Origin: Actinomadura mexicana
GTDB lineage: Bacteria > Actinomycetota > Actinomycetes > Streptosporangiales > Streptosporangiaceae
Direction of reading: 5' to 3'
Assembly: GCF_900188105.1 (NCBI RefSeq)
Contig: NZ_FZNP01000001.1
Coordinates: 248,001-312,000 of the forward strand
Length of the DNA: 64,000 nucleotides
Of this stretch, positions 1-12,266 are shown piece by piece; position 1 is the stretch's first letter, and every line of letters starts with the position of its first letter. The translations under genes and the position numbers were made by a program. The notes under the pieces were generated by a model, which searched no databases, was not told the DNA's origin, and saw nothing but the letters and a program-made list of their open reading frames with translations.

Positions 1-2
1 CC

Positions 3-317
3 GCGAGTGATCCGGCCGACAGCGCCCGGTTCCGCCGCGTCCGGCAGGTGATCGAGGCGACGCCGTCGCTTATGGCGGCGCAGATGGCGCGGTACTCGGC
101 GTCGGCGGAGGCGCTCGCCACCGAGATCGCGCGCCGCGAGGGCGTCGACATGGAGCAGGACCTGCGGCCGCGGATCGTCGTGTCGTTCTACCTGGCCGCG
201 ACCAAGGTCGCGTTCGAGGACTGCGCCCGCCACGACATCTGGGACCCCGGGACGGTCGCCGCCCGCGTGGAGGAGGCCGTGACGCTCGTCGGCCGGACCA
301 TGCGCGACTGGGTGTGA
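3..317 (+). CDS. TetR/AcrR-family regulator, C-terminal part (5' end outside window)
   Basis: The reading frame is open from the first bases and ends at a TGA at 315-317. The visible 104 residues are helical and match the ligand-binding half of TetR/AcrR regulators: an R-R-V-x-x-V-I-E-A-T-P stretch, then M-A-R-Y and an A-x-x-I-A-R-R-E segment. The DNA-binding domain lies upstream of the window. The stop is 86 bases before the quinone oxidoreductase start on the same strand, so it may regulate or be co-transcribed with that gene. Family assignment rests on the C-terminal pattern only. Confidence 0.7.
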   Translation, partial: ASDPADSARFRRVRQVIEATPSLMAAQMARYSASAEALATEIARREGVDMEQDLRPRIVVSFYLAATKVAFEDCARHDIWDPGTVAARVEEAVTLVGRTMRDWV

Positions 318-403
318 GCGGTCCCGCCGGTGGAGTGGAATACCCCGCCGGGAGGCCGGGTTCTCCCGAAGCGACCACGCGAACCGACCGTCAGGAGAAC
401 GAC

Positions 404-1366
404 ATGCGCGCGATCGTCATCACCCGCACCGGCGGCCCGGAGGTGCTGGAGGCGTCCGAGCGCCCGGCCCCGGAGCCCGGGCCGGGCGAGGTGCTGATCG
501 ACGTCGCGGCGGCCGGGGTCAACTTCATCGACGTGTACTACCGGACGGGCGCCTACCCGCAGGAGACCCCCTACACGCCGGGCGTCGAGGCGGCCGGGAC
601 GGTCGCCGCGGTCGGCGAGGGCGTCCGGGAGTTCTCGGTGGGCGACCGCGTCGCGTGGGCGAACGTGCAGGGCGGCTACGCGGAGAAGGCCGTGGTCCCC
701 GCGGACAAGGTCGTCCCCGTCCCCGGCGGGGTGAGCCTGGAGGACGCGGCGGCGTCCCTGCTCCAGGGCATGACCGCGCACTACCTGACGAGGTCGACGT
801 ATCCGGTCCGGGAGGGCGACACCGTCCTCGTGCACGCGGCCGCGGGCGGGATGGGGCTGCTGCTCACGCAGGCGGCCGCGTCCCTCGGCGCCCGGGTGAT
901 CGCGACGGCGTCCACCCCGGAGAAGGAGAAGCTGGCGAAGGACGCGGGCGCGGACGCCACGATGGGCTATGACGGGTTCCCCGAGCGGGTGCGGGAGCTG
1001 ACGGGCGGCGAGGGCGTCGCGGCGGTGTACGACGGTGTCGGGGCGCCCACGTTCGACGGGAGCCTGGCGAGCCTCCGGCGGCGCGGCACCCTGGCCCTGT
1101 ACGGGGCGGCAGGCGGCCCGGTCCCGCCGTTCGACCCGCAGCGCCTCAACCGGGCCGGGTCGGTGTTCCTGACCCGGCCGTCCCTCGGCCACTACGTCGC
1201 GACGCGCGCGGAACTGCTGGAGCGCGCGGCCGACGTCCACGCCTGGGTGGAGTCCGGGGCCGTGAAGGTCCATGTCGGCCGCCGCCACGACCTCGCCGAG
1301 GCCGCCGCCGCGCACGCCGATCTGGAGGCGAGGCGCACCACCGGCAAGCTCCTGCTGATCCCCTGA
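404..1366 (+). CDS. NAD(P)H:quinone oxidoreductase (zeta-crystallin type, MDR family)
   Basis: This 320-residue protein has an N-terminal GroES-like domain (about 1-120) and a Rossmann cofactor domain with a G-G-M-G-L motif preceded by H-A-A-A near residue 141, as in QOR-type quinone reductases. It lacks zinc ligands, as expected for this branch of the medium-chain dehydrogenase superfamily. It should transfer hydride from NADPH to quinones in the cytoplasm. I chose ATG 404 because AGGAG lies 6-10 bases upstream and the protein then begins M-R-A-I-V-I-T, typical of the family; an in-frame ORF extends to 314 but has no similar support. It lies directly downstream of the TetR fragment. Confidence 0.9.
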   Translation: MRAIVITRTGGPEVLEASERPAPEPGPGEVLIDVAAAGVNFIDVYYRTGAYPQETPYTPGVEAAGTVAAVGEGVREFSVGDRVAWANVQGGYAEKAVVPADKVVPVPGGVSLEDAAASLLQGMTAHYLTRSTYPVREGDTVLVHAAAGGMGLLLTQAAASLGARVIATASTPEKEKLAKDAGADATMGYDGFPERVRELTGGEGVAAVYDGVGAPTFDGSLASLRRRGTLALYGAAGGPVPPFDPQRLNRAGSVFLTRPSLGHYVATRAELLERAADVHAWVESGAVKVHVGRRHDLAEAAAAHADLEARRTTGKLLLIP

Positions 1367-1439
1367 CCGTCCCGCCCGGCGCCGCCGCCTCCCCTAGGCT
1401 GGCCCGGACAGACGATCTTCCAAGGAGCGCCGCCCCCCC

Positions 1440-2756
<1,317 letters not shown>

Positions 2757-2837
2757 ACGCGGTGACGGCTCCGCGCGTCCGATTCACCGCGGACCGCTAG
2801 GGTTCTACCACAAAGACTCCCGAATCCCCTCAGGATC

Positions 2838-4541
<1,704 letters not shown>

Positions 4542-4553
4542 GCCGGGGGCGGG

Positions 4554-5510
4554 TCAGCCGGGCAGGTAGCCGTTCGTCCAGCGGGTCAGCTCCGCGAAGA
4601 CCCGCGTGCGGGCCGGTTCGGCGGACAGCACCAGGTCGTGCAGGCCGCCGTCGATCCGCACGAGCGTGACATGGCGTCCGATCCGCGGCGCCCATCTCGC
4701 CATGTGCTCGACGTCCAGGACGGCGTCGGCCCCCGTCACGTCCAGCACCCTGCGGGTCGGCCGGACGCTGCGCGTCGACGCCATGACCAGCACCGGCACG
4801 TCGACGTCCAGGCCGCGGTGCAGGCGCAGCTGCCCCCGGCGCACGGCCGCCAGCCACGCCGCCCGCACCGGGAACCCGGCGAGCGGCTTCCAGGAGAGGT
4901 CGAACTCCCACTCGCCCTCGTGGTCGCGGTGGATGCTGCGCGGGTACCGGTCGGACACGCCCGCGGGCAGCTTCGCCCTGGGGAACCGGGGACGCAGCGC
5001 CCGCGCCAGCCCCGCGCCGACCTTGCGCATCACCAGCGGCTCGGCGATGTCCAGGAACGGGCTGTTGAGGAACACGCCGTCGACCAGGCCCTTGCCCCTG
5101 GCCCTGTCGGACCACAGGGCGGCGACCAGGCCGCCGGTCGAGTGGCCGTTCAGCAGGAGCGTGTCGTGCCCGTCCACGTCGCGGACGATCCGCACCGCCT
5201 CGTCGATCTCCGGGAAGTAGTCCGACAGGCTCTCGACGTAGTTCGGGGTCTGGTGCGGACGCAGCGAGCGCCCGTACTTGCGCAGGTCGAGCGCGTAGAA
5301 GTCGAAGCCGAGCTCGACGTAGAAGTCGGCGAGGTGCCGCTGGAAGAAGTAGTCGACGAACCCGTGCAGGTAGAGCACCGCCCGCCGGGACGGGTCGCCG
5401 CCGCCGCGGCGCCGCACGAGCGTCGCCACGACCTCGCCCTCGGCGTCCCGGCCCATCGGCAGCTCGATCGCCTCGTATCCGGGGCCGAGCACGTCCGCCG
5501 TCACGTCCAC
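4554..5510 (-). CDS. Alpha/beta hydrolase, lysophospholipase-like
   Basis: This 318-residue protein carries the serine-hydrolase pattern: Y-L-H-G-F oxyanion region, a G-H-S-T-G-G nucleophile elbow and a C-terminal G-G-L-H-D histidine motif. It resembles monoglyceride lipase/lysophospholipase-type hydrolases (substrate not deducible). I set the start at GTG 5510 because GGGAGG lies a few bases upstream; a longer ORF to 5705 overlaps the divergent kinase and has no family support. A second GTG at 5504 is possible. It ends 12 bases from the convergent kinase at 2838-4541 and is divergent from the kinase at 5620. Confidence 0.85.
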   Translation of the reverse strand: MDVTADVLGPGYEAIELPMGRDAEGEVVATLVRRRGGGDPSRRAVLYLHGFVDYFFQRHLADFYVELGFDFYALDLRKYGRSLRPHQTPNYVESLSDYFPEIDEAVRIVRDVDGHDTLLLNGHSTGGLVAALWSDRARGKGLVDGVFLNSPFLDIAEPLVMRKVGAGLARALRPRFPRAKLPAGVSDRYPRSIHRDHEGEWEFDLSWKPLAGFPVRAAWLAAVRRGQLRLHRGLDVDVPVLVMASTRSVRPTRRVLDVTGADAVLDVEHMARWAPRIGRHVTLVRIDGGLHDLVLSAEPARTRVFAELTRWTNGYLPG

Positions 5511-5619
5511 ATTTCCTCCCGCTCTCCGGTGAACTGATGCCCCATGATCGGGCGTCAAAGAGACTGACCGTACGACAGACTGGATCACAGCCCACCTCCA
5601 CCCCCCCGGGAGTCGAGCC

Positions 5620-7371
5620 ATGCAGGCGCCCCTCCGCGACCGAGACCCGCGGCTGCTCGGCCCGTACGTGCTCACCGCCCGGCTGGGCCGGGGCGGCATG
5701 GGCACCGTCTACCTCGGCGAGGACGAGTCGGGGCGGCGGGTCGCGATCAAGGTCATCAACGCGGAGCTGGCCGACGACGAGGCGTTCCACGACCGGTTCC
5801 GCAGCGAGGTGACGGCCGCGCGGCAGGTCAGCCGGTTCTGCACGGCCGCCGTCCTGGACGCCCGCCTCGACGGCGACCCGCTGTACGTGGTGACCGAGTA
5901 CGTCAACGGGCCGTCGGTCGAGGAGGCCGTCAAGGCGGACGGTCCGCTGCGCGGCGGCGACCTGGAGGCCCTCGCCGTCAACATCGCGACGGCGCTGGGC
6001 GCGATCCACGGCGCCGGGATCGTGCACCGCGACCTCAAGCCGTCCAACGTGCTGCTGTCCCCGACCGGGCCGCGCGTGATCGACTTCGGCATCGCCCGGG
6101 CGCTGGACGCCACCGAGGGTCCGACCAGGACCGGCCAGTTCGTGGGCACGCCCGCCTACATCGCCCCCGAGCTGATGCACGAGCGGGAGATCACGCCGGC
6201 CGCCGACGTGTTCTCCTGGGGCTGCGTCGTCGCCTACGCGGGCACCGGGCGCGCCCCGTTCGGCGGCGGGACGCTCCCGGAGGTCATCAGCCGGGTGACG
6301 TCCGCCGACCCCGACCTGGACGGCCTCGACCCGGCCGTCCGCGATCTGGTGGCCCGCTCGCTGGCCAAGGAGCCCGCCGAACGCCCGACGGTGAAGCAGC
6401 TGATCCAGGCGCTGACCGGCGAGGACGAGCCGCCCGCGGCTCCGCCCGCGGTCGCGCCGCCCGCGGTCGCGCCGCCCGTGCCGGAGCCGGCACCGGAACC
6501 GACGCCTGCCCCTGCCCCTGCCCCTGCCCCTGCCCCTGCCCCTGCGCCGACGCCCGCCTCTGCGCCGAAGGCCGCGCCTGCGCCTCTGACGAGCGTCGAC
6601 TCCGTGCCGCCGACGCGTCCGGTCGGCGCGCAGATGCCGGCGGCTCCGGCGAGGAAGCCGTCCCCGCACCGCAACCAGGGCCTGCTCATCGTCGCGACCG
6701 GCGCCGCCGTCGCCGTCGCCGTCGTGATCGGGGCCCTCAACCTCCCGGGCGGCGACGACGCCCCGGACGCCTCGGGGCCCGGCGCGGCCGCCGTCCTCGG
6801 CGACGAACCGCCGGAGGTCAAGGACAAGATATTCGACGACAGGTTCAACGACGCGGACTCCGGCTGGAAGACGGCCGCCACGCCCGCGGGGGACGCGTCC
6901 TACCGCGACAGGAAGTACGAGATCCAGGTCCTCCCGGCGACCACGCGGACGACCGTCGACGCACCGGCGGGCCGGATCCCCGAATCCCAGCTCATCGAGG
7001 CCGAGGTCACGCCGAAGAACGCCGAGGGCGAGGCGGGGGTGTACTGCCACGGAAGCTTCGGCTACGCGTTCCTCCTCCGCTCGGACGGGCGGGCGCGCAT
7101 CGCCAGCCTGTCCACCTGGAAGACGAAGACCGTGACGACCGGCACCGCTTCCAAGCTTCGCGACGGCAACCGCCTCCAGGCCGCCTGCGTCAAGCGCGAG
7201 GACGGCAACATCGATCTCGCGATGTGGGTGAACGGAGAGCCGGTCGCCTCGTCCGCCGCCACCCCGCCGAGCAGTGCCCCCGGACGGAGCGGCCTGCTCG
7301 TCGTCCGCTCCGAGGGCGCCACCGGACGGCCGCAGGCCGTCTTCGACGACTTCGCTCTCTGCGAGGTCTGA
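5620..7371 (+). CDS. Receptor Ser/Thr protein kinase with Pro/Ala repeat linker and extracellular domain
   Basis: This 583-residue kinase has a catalytic domain over about 10-275 (G-R-G-G-M-G-T-V; H-R-D-L-K-P-S-N; D-F-G-I-A). An unusually long P-A-P-A-P repeat linker (near 6480-6590) is encoded by tandem CCTGCC hexamers. A membrane helix (about 352-376) and an extracellular beta-rich domain follow. The outer domain has F-D-D-R-F, S-G-W-K, W-V-N-G and a final V-F-D-D-F, the same framework as the kinase at 2838 but far more diverged than the kinase halves. ATG 5620 begins just before the family N-terminus L-L-G-P-Y; an upstream frame from 5537 is out of register. Confidence 0.9.
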   Translation: MQAPLRDRDPRLLGPYVLTARLGRGGMGTVYLGEDESGRRVAIKVINAELADDEAFHDRFRSEVTAARQVSRFCTAAVLDARLDGDPLYVVTEYVNGPSVEEAVKADGPLRGGDLEALAVNIATALGAIHGAGIVHRDLKPSNVLLSPTGPRVIDFGIARALDATEGPTRTGQFVGTPAYIAPELMHEREITPAADVFSWGCVVAYAGTGRAPFGGGTLPEVISRVTSADPDLDGLDPAVRDLVARSLAKEPAERPTVKQLIQALTGEDEPPAAPPAVAPPAVAPPVPEPAPEPTPAPAPAPAPAPAPAPTPASAPKAAPAPLTSVDSVPPTRPVGAQMPAAPARKPSPHRNQGLLIVATGAAVAVAVVIGALNLPGGDDAPDASGPGAAAVLGDEPPEVKDKIFDDRFNDADSGWKTAATPAGDASYRDRKYEIQVLPATTRTTVDAPAGRIPESQLIEAEVTPKNAEGEAGVYCHGSFGYAFLLRSDGRARIASLSTWKTKTVTTGTASKLRDGNRLQAACVKREDGNIDLAMWVNGEPVASSAATPPSSAPGRSGLLVVRSEGATGRPQAVFDDFALCEV

Positions 7372-7436
7372 CCCTCTCCGGCGTCATCCGCGCAGGTCAC
7401 CAGTGGCTGCGGCTGCGGTGAGGACAGGGGGCCGGC

Positions 7437-8075
7437 TCAGTCCTTGCGGCCCGTCGCCGCGACGGTGACGCCGAGACCGATCATCATCAGGCCGCCGGTG
7501 CCGCCGATCGCCGCGAGGCGGCGCGGCGAGCGGGCGAACCAGGCGCGGGCCGTCCCCGCCGCGATCCCCCACACGCTGTCGCAGCAGAGCGCGATCAGCG
7601 CGAAGATCGCGCCGAACACCATCATCTGGAGCTCGACGTGGCCGTTCTCGCGCACCACGAACTGCGGCAGGACGGCCGCGAAGAACACGGTCGTCTTCGG
7701 GTTGGTGATCCCCACGAAGAAGCCCTGCAGCAGCGCCCGTCCCCCGCCGCGCTCCGCCTCGCTCCCGGCGATCGCCTCCTGGAGCGAACGCCGGTGCCGG
7801 ATGGCCTGCACCCCGAGGTAGACGATGTAGACCGCGCCCACGATCTTCAGGGCGGTGAACACGACGACGGAGCGTTCCACGACCGATCCGATGCCCACCG
7901 CGACCGCGCAGGTCAGCACCAGGGCGGCGAGCACCCCGCCGATCACCCCCGCGAGCGCGGTGCGCCGGCCGTGCGCCAGCGCGCGGCCGACGACGAACAG
8001 GACGGACGGCCCGGGGATCAGGATGATCGCCAGCGCCATCGCGGAGAACGCCAGAAGCTGATGAGTCGACACCAT
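7437..8075 (-). CDS. LysE/RhtB-family amino-acid exporter
   Basis: The protein has about 212 residues and 5-6 hydrophobic helices. It has the LysE signature near the N-terminus (I-I-L-I-P-G-P-S-V-L-F-V) and the later G-F-F-V-G-I-T-N-P-K motif. Members of this family export amino acids or homoserine-type compounds across the cytoplasmic membrane; the substrate cannot be told from sequence. I prefer ATG 8075 (M-V-S-T-H-Q), because the ORF extension to 8102 adds a basic stretch atypical of the family. It is convergent with the kinase at 5620-7371 and may be the last gene of the minus-strand run that starts near 11993. Confidence 0.85.
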   Translation of the reverse strand: MVSTHQLLAFSAMALAIILIPGPSVLFVVGRALAHGRRTALAGVIGGVLAALVLTCAVAVGIGSVVERSVVVFTALKIVGAVYIVYLGVQAIRHRRSLQEAIAGSEAERGGGRALLQGFFVGITNPKTTVFFAAVLPQFVVRENGHVELQMMVFGAIFALIALCCDSVWGIAAGTARAWFARSPRRLAAIGGTGGLMMIGLGVTVAATGRKD

Positions 8076-8132
8076 GCCCCGCAGAGTACGCATTCCGGTC
8101 ATGGCGTCCCACCCGATTTCCCGGGGCGAGGC

Positions 8133-8765
8133 TCAGGTGGTGAGGACGTCCCAGGCGCCGCCGCGGCGGACCAGGAGGTTGTGCGTGAGCAGGCTCCCGG
8201 CGGGGACGTCCCAGACCGGTTCGGCGCCGTCGTCCGCACGGTCCTCGGCCCACACCTGCGCGACCGCCCAGCGGAGCTTGTCGACGCCGTCCGGGTGACC
8301 GGTGCCGGACGCGACGAACACGTCCCGCGCGGGCGCCGCGACGACGAGGTCGCCGTCCACGTCCTGCGCCAGCTTCTCCAGGAACCCCTCGTCCAGCAGC
8401 AGGCCCGACTCCAGGCCCCCGCCCCGCGCGGACGCGCCCAGCGACACCGTCACGGCGCGCACGTCCGGGTACCAGCTGAGGCTCAGCTCGGGACGCAGGT
8501 CGCGCAGGTTGATCACCGCGTGGTGGCGCAGCTCGCTCTGCGCCACCCCGAGGTCGGCGCAGTGCCGCCGCGCCACGTGCTCGTAGCGGCGGCCGGAGGG
8601 GGCGCCCTCGTCGGCGATCTCCAGCGCGTAGGTGACGTACAGGTCGGCGGCGAACGGGTCGCGGATCGGCTCCTCGTCCGCCGGGAGCGGGAACTCCAGC
8701 TGGACCTCGGCCGGCACCCGCGCCTTCATCAGCGGGACGATCAGCTTGGACCGCGGGTCGGTCAC
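8133..8765 (-). CDS. DUF1444-like protein of unknown function
   Basis: This 210-residue soluble protein has no signal peptide or membrane segment. The central part (S-W-Y-P-D-V, then G-D-L-V-V-A-A-P-A-R-D-V-F-V-A) resembles the DUF1444/YtpQ family, whose function is not established. It lies 51 bases downstream of cobQ on the same strand and upstream of the LysE gene, so it may belong to the same transcript. The family call is by eye and tentative; the gene itself is well supported by its length, spacing and codon pattern. Confidence 0.7.
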   Translation of the reverse strand: MTDPRSKLIVPLMKARVPAEVQLEFPLPADEEPIRDPFAADLYVTYALEIADEGAPSGRRYEHVARRHCADLGVAQSELRHHAVINLRDLRPELSLSWYPDVRAVTVSLGASARGGGLESGLLLDEGFLEKLAQDVDGDLVVAAPARDVFVASGTGHPDGVDKLRWAVAQVWAEDRADDGAEPVWDVPAGSLLTHNLLVRRGGAWDVLTT

Positions 8766-8816
8766 GGGGTGTTCCTCCTGGTGCTCGGCCTGCGTGCGCC
8801 TGTCTTCACGGGTGGA

Positions 8817-10328
8817 TCACCTTACCGCCGCGGAGGGCGGCGCCGGGGCTCCGCCGGGCGGGACGACGGGCAGGCCTCCCGGCGCGCCGCGCTCGATGAT
8901 CCGCCACACGGCCCCGGTGTCCAGGTGCTCCTCGACGAGGTCCCCGAGCGCGTCCAGGGTCGCCTCCCTCAGCGCCCCGAACGACACGTCCGGGGCCGGA
9001 ACGAACTCCCGTTTCGCCGATCCGGCGACGTCCGCGAGAAAAGCCCTCCGGAAGCCGTCGTTCTCCATCACGCCATGCCAGGTCGTCCCCCAAACGGCGC
9101 CTTTCCGGCATCCGTCGAGGAAGGGCTCCCCTTCCACGGTCACGATGCCGTGATGTATCTCGTAGGCATGCACGGTCTCCCCGTAGGCGCTCCCTGTGGG
9201 CCGCCCGAGGGTCTTCTCCTTCTTGAATTCGACTCTTGTGGGAAGAAGGCCGAGCCCCTTCACTCTCCCGTCCTTGGACTCGACATCGTCCACGATCTCC
9301 TCGGCGAGCATCTGGTGACCGCCGCAGATGCCGAGAACCGGGCGTCCCTCTTCGGCCCTTCTCCGGATCTCCTCGGCCATTCCCCGGTCGCGAAGCCACG
9401 CCAGATCGGCGACCGTGGCCCGGGTCCCCGGAAGCACCACCAGGTCGGCCTCGGCCATATCGCCGGCACTCGCCGCGTACCGGACGACGACGCCGGGCTC
9501 GCAGGCCAGAGCGTCCAGGTCGGTGAAATTGGAGATGCGCGGGAATCTGACGACGGCGATGCGCAGCGTCTCCTTCCCGTAGGGCCCTTTCGCGTCGGGC
9601 CTCGGCGCGTCCATTGCCAGGGTGTCCTCGGAATCGAGGTACAGGCCGAGTTTCCAGGGCAGCACCCCCAGCGTCGGCCGCCCTGTGAGCATCGCGAGCT
9701 GCTCCAGCCCCGGCGCGAGCAACTCCTCGGCCCCCCGGAACTTGTTGATGACGAACCCGGCGACCAGCGCCTGGTCCGCGGGCTCCAGCAGGGCGACCGT
9801 GCCGTACAGCGACGCGAAGACACCGCCCCGGTCGATGTCGCCGACCACCACCACCGGCAGGTTCGCCGCCCGCGCCAGGCCCATGTTCACGATGTCGCCG
9901 CCCCGCAAGTTGATCTCGGCAGGACTCCCGGCGCCCTCACACACCACGACGTCGTACTCGGCCCGCAGCTCCTCAAGGCTCTCCAGCACGACGCCCTTGA
10001 GCCGTTCCTTGTGCGCCCCGTACTGAAGGGCGTCGACCTCCGCCACGGGCTTCCCCAGCACCACGACCTGGCTTCTGCGGTCGCTTCCCGGCTTGAGCAG
10101 CACCGGATTCATCAGCGCCGCAGGCTCCACCCCCGCGGCCTGCGCCTGCATGTACTGCGCCCGCCCGATCTCCGCACCGTCGCTCGTCACCATCGAGTTC
10201 AGCGACATGTTCTGGGCCTTGAACGGCGCGACCTTCACCCCCTGCCGGGCCAGCCACCGGCACAGCCCCGCCGTGACGACGCTCTTCCCCGCGTCCGACG
10301 TGGTCCCCGCCACCAGAAGCCCGCTCAC
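8817..10328 (-). CDS. cobQ: Cobyric acid synthase (CobQ/CbiP)
   Basis: This 503-residue protein catalyses ATP- and glutamine-dependent amidation of adenosyl-cobyrinic acid a,c-diamide in adenosylcobalamin synthesis. The N-terminal ATPase domain starts with G-T-T-S-D-A-G-K-S. The C-terminal class I glutamine amidotransferase domain has G-I-C-G-G-H-Q-M around the nucleophilic cysteine and an E-I-H-H-G histidine motif. The GTG start at 10328 overlaps the cobD stop by four bases (GTGA), so the genes are translationally coupled. A longer ORF reaching 10658 would run through cobD antisense to family expectations and is rejected. Confidence 0.95.
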   Translation of the reverse strand: MSGLLVAGTTSDAGKSVVTAGLCRWLARQGVKVAPFKAQNMSLNSMVTSDGAEIGRAQYMQAQAAGVEPAALMNPVLLKPGSDRRSQVVVLGKPVAEVDALQYGAHKERLKGVVLESLEELRAEYDVVVCEGAGSPAEINLRGGDIVNMGLARAANLPVVVVGDIDRGGVFASLYGTVALLEPADQALVAGFVINKFRGAEELLAPGLEQLAMLTGRPTLGVLPWKLGLYLDSEDTLAMDAPRPDAKGPYGKETLRIAVVRFPRISNFTDLDALACEPGVVVRYAASAGDMAEADLVVLPGTRATVADLAWLRDRGMAEEIRRRAEEGRPVLGICGGHQMLAEEIVDDVESKDGRVKGLGLLPTRVEFKKEKTLGRPTGSAYGETVHAYEIHHGIVTVEGEPFLDGCRKGAVWGTTWHGVMENDGFRRAFLADVAGSAKREFVPAPDVSFGALREATLDALGDLVEEHLDTGAVWRIIERGAPGGLPVVPPGGAPAPPSAAVR

Positions 10329-11221
10329 CGCACGCTCCAGACCACGGCCGCCGCCGCGAACGTCACCGCAGCCGAGAGCCGGACGGCCCTCCGGATGTCC
10401 CTGACCTCGGGCGCCCGCCCGTCCCCCATCTCCGGCCGCCGCTCGACCCGTCCGCCATAAGCGTTGGCACCGCCCAGCCTCACCCCGAGCGCCCCGGCGA
10501 AAGCGGCCTCGCACCGTCCGGCATTGGGACTCGGATGCTTCGCCCCGTCCCTCCTCAGAACGCGCCAGGCCTCCCGCCCCGAACAAAGAGCGACCAATCC
10601 CCCGGTGACCCTCGCCGGGACCCAGTTCGCGACATCGTCCAACCGCGCCGCCGCCCACCCGAACCGCTCGTACCTCGGATTCCGGTACCCGACCATCGCG
10701 TCAAGCGTGTTCACGGCCCGATACATGAGCAGCCCCGGGATTCCCGCCACCGCTCCCCACACCAAGGGCGCGATGGACGCGTCCGACGTGTTCTCGGCCA
10801 CCGACTCCACCACCGCACGGCTCAGATCGCGAACGTCCAGCCCCCGAGGATCCCGCGCGCACAGATGCGAAAGCCGCTCCCTGGCCGCCCCCACATCTCC
10901 CCGCTCCAGCACCTGCGCCATGTAGAGCCCTTCACGCCCCAATGACGTCCCGCCAAGCACGGCCCAGGTAACCCCGGCAGTTACAAGGCAATGCACCACG
11001 GGCCGCCGGCTTACCCGCTCAAGCGCAACCCCCGCGACCCCGGCGCCCCCCACCAGAGCCCCGACATAGACAACGCCCCGCCAGCGCGAATCCCCATAGA
11101 CCCGGCGCTCCACCGCAGACGCCACCCGACCGAACCCGGCCACGGGATGCCACCGCTTCGGATCCCCGAGAACGGCGTCCAGCGCGACCCCGAGAACCAG
11201 CCCCTCACCAGAGACGCGCAT
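10325..11221 (-). CDS. cobD: Adenosylcobinamide-phosphate synthase (CobD/CbiB)
   Basis: This 298-residue membrane protein attaches the aminopropanol arm to adenosyl-cobyric acid, the step after CobQ. It has the family N-terminus [14 protein letters not shown], later S-V-A-E-N-T-S-D-A and the Y-R-N-x-R-Y-E-R-F-G segment. Several hydrophobic helices span the rest. The ATG at 11221 gives the usual family N-terminus; it overlaps the phosphotransferase stop by 17 bases. No other cobalamin gene is in the window, so the remaining pathway must be elsewhere. Confidence 0.93.
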   Translation of the reverse strand: MRVSGEGLVLGVALDAVLGDPKRWHPVAGFGRVASAVERRVYGDSRWRGVVYVGALVGGAGVAGVALERVSRRPVVHCLVTAGVTWAVLGGTSLGREGLYMAQVLERGDVGAARERLSHLCARDPRGLDVRDLSRAVVESVAENTSDASIAPLVWGAVAGIPGLLMYRAVNTLDAMVGYRNPRYERFGWAAARLDDVANWVPARVTGGLVALCSGREAWRVLRRDGAKHPSPNAGRCEAAFAGALGVRLGGANAYGGRVERRPEMGDGRAPEVRDIRRAVRLSAAVTFAAAAVVWSVR

Positions 11222-11993
11222 CGAGCTCGTCCCAGTGCCGCTCCAGCCAATCCTGAGCCCGCCGTATCCGGGGCCCAGCGCCCCCCTGCCAGATCCGCGC
11301 CCATCCCCCACCGCGTTCGGCCCTCCCCCGCATCGCCCGATAGGACCGCTCGAACCTCACCCGCGCCGCCGGCAGCACCTCCCGCCGCCGCTCCCGGTCC
11401 AACCCGTAGGCATCACAGAAGATCCGCAGCCTACGTCCCACGTCCGCCCCGTAGAGCACGGCGTCCCGATCGGCCGGATCCTCGATGGGCCCCCAGTGCC
11501 GCAACGCGGTGACCACGTCGAACACCCGCGTGGTGGGCCGCGCGAGGTCGAAGTCGATCAGAGCGACCGGCCGCCCGCCCCGAAAGACCACGTTCTCCGG
11601 CGTCACGTCGCAATGCCCGATGACCTCGGGCTCCCCGTCCACATTGGACGTCTCCGCGTCCCACGGCGCCCCCACCGGCGCCTCGTACGACGCGACCGCG
11701 TCGTGGTACCGCCTCAGCAGCCGCCCCACGCCCCGCAGCACGTCCTCCGAGACGACGGACGCCTCCAACGGCCGATGCGGCACCTCCCCCGGCACCCAGC
11801 TGAGCACCTCCCGCCCCAGCTCATCGACCCCCAGCACCCGCGGCGCCTCGAACCCCACGTCCTCCAGATGCCGCAGCAACCCGTGGACCGCCGGACTGTG
11901 CGCGCGCAGCGGCCTCCGCACCGTCTCCCCGACCCGCACCACACCCTCCGACACGTCCCCACCGGAGAGCGGCACCTCAATGTTCACCGCCAC
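11205..11993 (-). CDS. Aminoglycoside phosphotransferase-family (APH) kinase
   Basis: This 262-residue protein has the APH/choline-kinase fold signature: a catalytic loop H-C-D-V-T-P-E-N followed by I-D-F-D. It probably phosphorylates a small molecule; nothing in the sequence identifies an antibiotic substrate. The GTG start at 11993 is preceded by GGGG a few bases upstream; GTG 11987 is the alternative. It heads the minus-strand run to cobD and cobQ with a 17-base overlap, which suggests co-expression with cobalamin synthesis although no pathway role for an APH kinase is known to me. Confidence 0.85.
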   Translation of the reverse strand: MAVNIEVPLSGGDVSEGVVRVGETVRRPLRAHSPAVHGLLRHLEDVGFEAPRVLGVDELGREVLSWVPGEVPHRPLEASVVSEDVLRGVGRLLRRYHDAVASYEAPVGAPWDAETSNVDGEPEVIGHCDVTPENVVFRGGRPVALIDFDLARPTTRVFDVVTALRHWGPIEDPADRDAVLYGADVGRRLRIFCDAYGLDRERRREVLPAARVRFERSYRAMRGRAERGGGWARIWQGGAGPRIRRAQDWLERHWDELDARLW

Positions 11994-12098
11994 AGCACCC
12001 CAAGATAGAACCCCCGCCCCAGCGGTAAGGACGTAATGGAGGTGGAGACGGACGACGTGCACCCTTACACTGTGACCCGGCGTCCCGCCGGGCGCCGA

Positions 12099-12172
12099 GC
12101 GCCCGTAGCTCAGCTGGACAGAGCATCGGACTTCTAATCCGACGGTCGCGGGTTCGAATCCTGCCGGGCGCG
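12099..12172 (+). tRNA. tRNA-Arg (anticodon UCU)
   Basis: A complete 74-nt cloverleaf is visible. The acceptor stem pairs GCGCCCG with CGGGCGC. The D-arm contains GCTCAGCTGGAC, the anticodon stem TCGGA/TCCGA encloses a loop with anticodon TCT (12133-12135), and the T-arm contains GGTTCGAAT. CCA is not encoded. Its 3' half is the anchor of the repeats at 21698 and 29013 and so is the likely chromosomal integration site of the island downstream. Confidence 0.97.
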
Positions 12173-12266
12173 CAACAGCCTGACCTGCAGTCTTACCACT
12201 GCCAAGATCCCAAATACTGCCCCGCTTCGCCCCCGTGTTCGCTCGATGTTCGCTCGGATGTCGCGA
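12126..12266 (+). repeat. Attachment-type repeat, copy A (tRNA 3' end plus flank)
   Basis: Bases 12126-12173 (from the anticodon stem to just past the acceptor stem) recur at 21698-21745 with one mismatch. The longer block 12126-12260 is also similar to 29013-29146. Downstream of the tRNA it contains a tandem TGTTCGCTCG pair (12236-12256) of the kind that could be integrase arm sites or a decayed integrase 3' end. I interpret this as attL of the newest element. Confidence 0.75.

Noticed and set aside
6480..6590. CCTGCC repeat as a regulatory or mobile repeat
   Set aside because: It lies in frame within the kinase gene and simply encodes the Pro/Ala linker.
11994..12098. Possible cobalamin riboswitch upstream of the cob genes
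   Set aside because: The gap is only 105 bases and shows no B12-box-like core or the required length.
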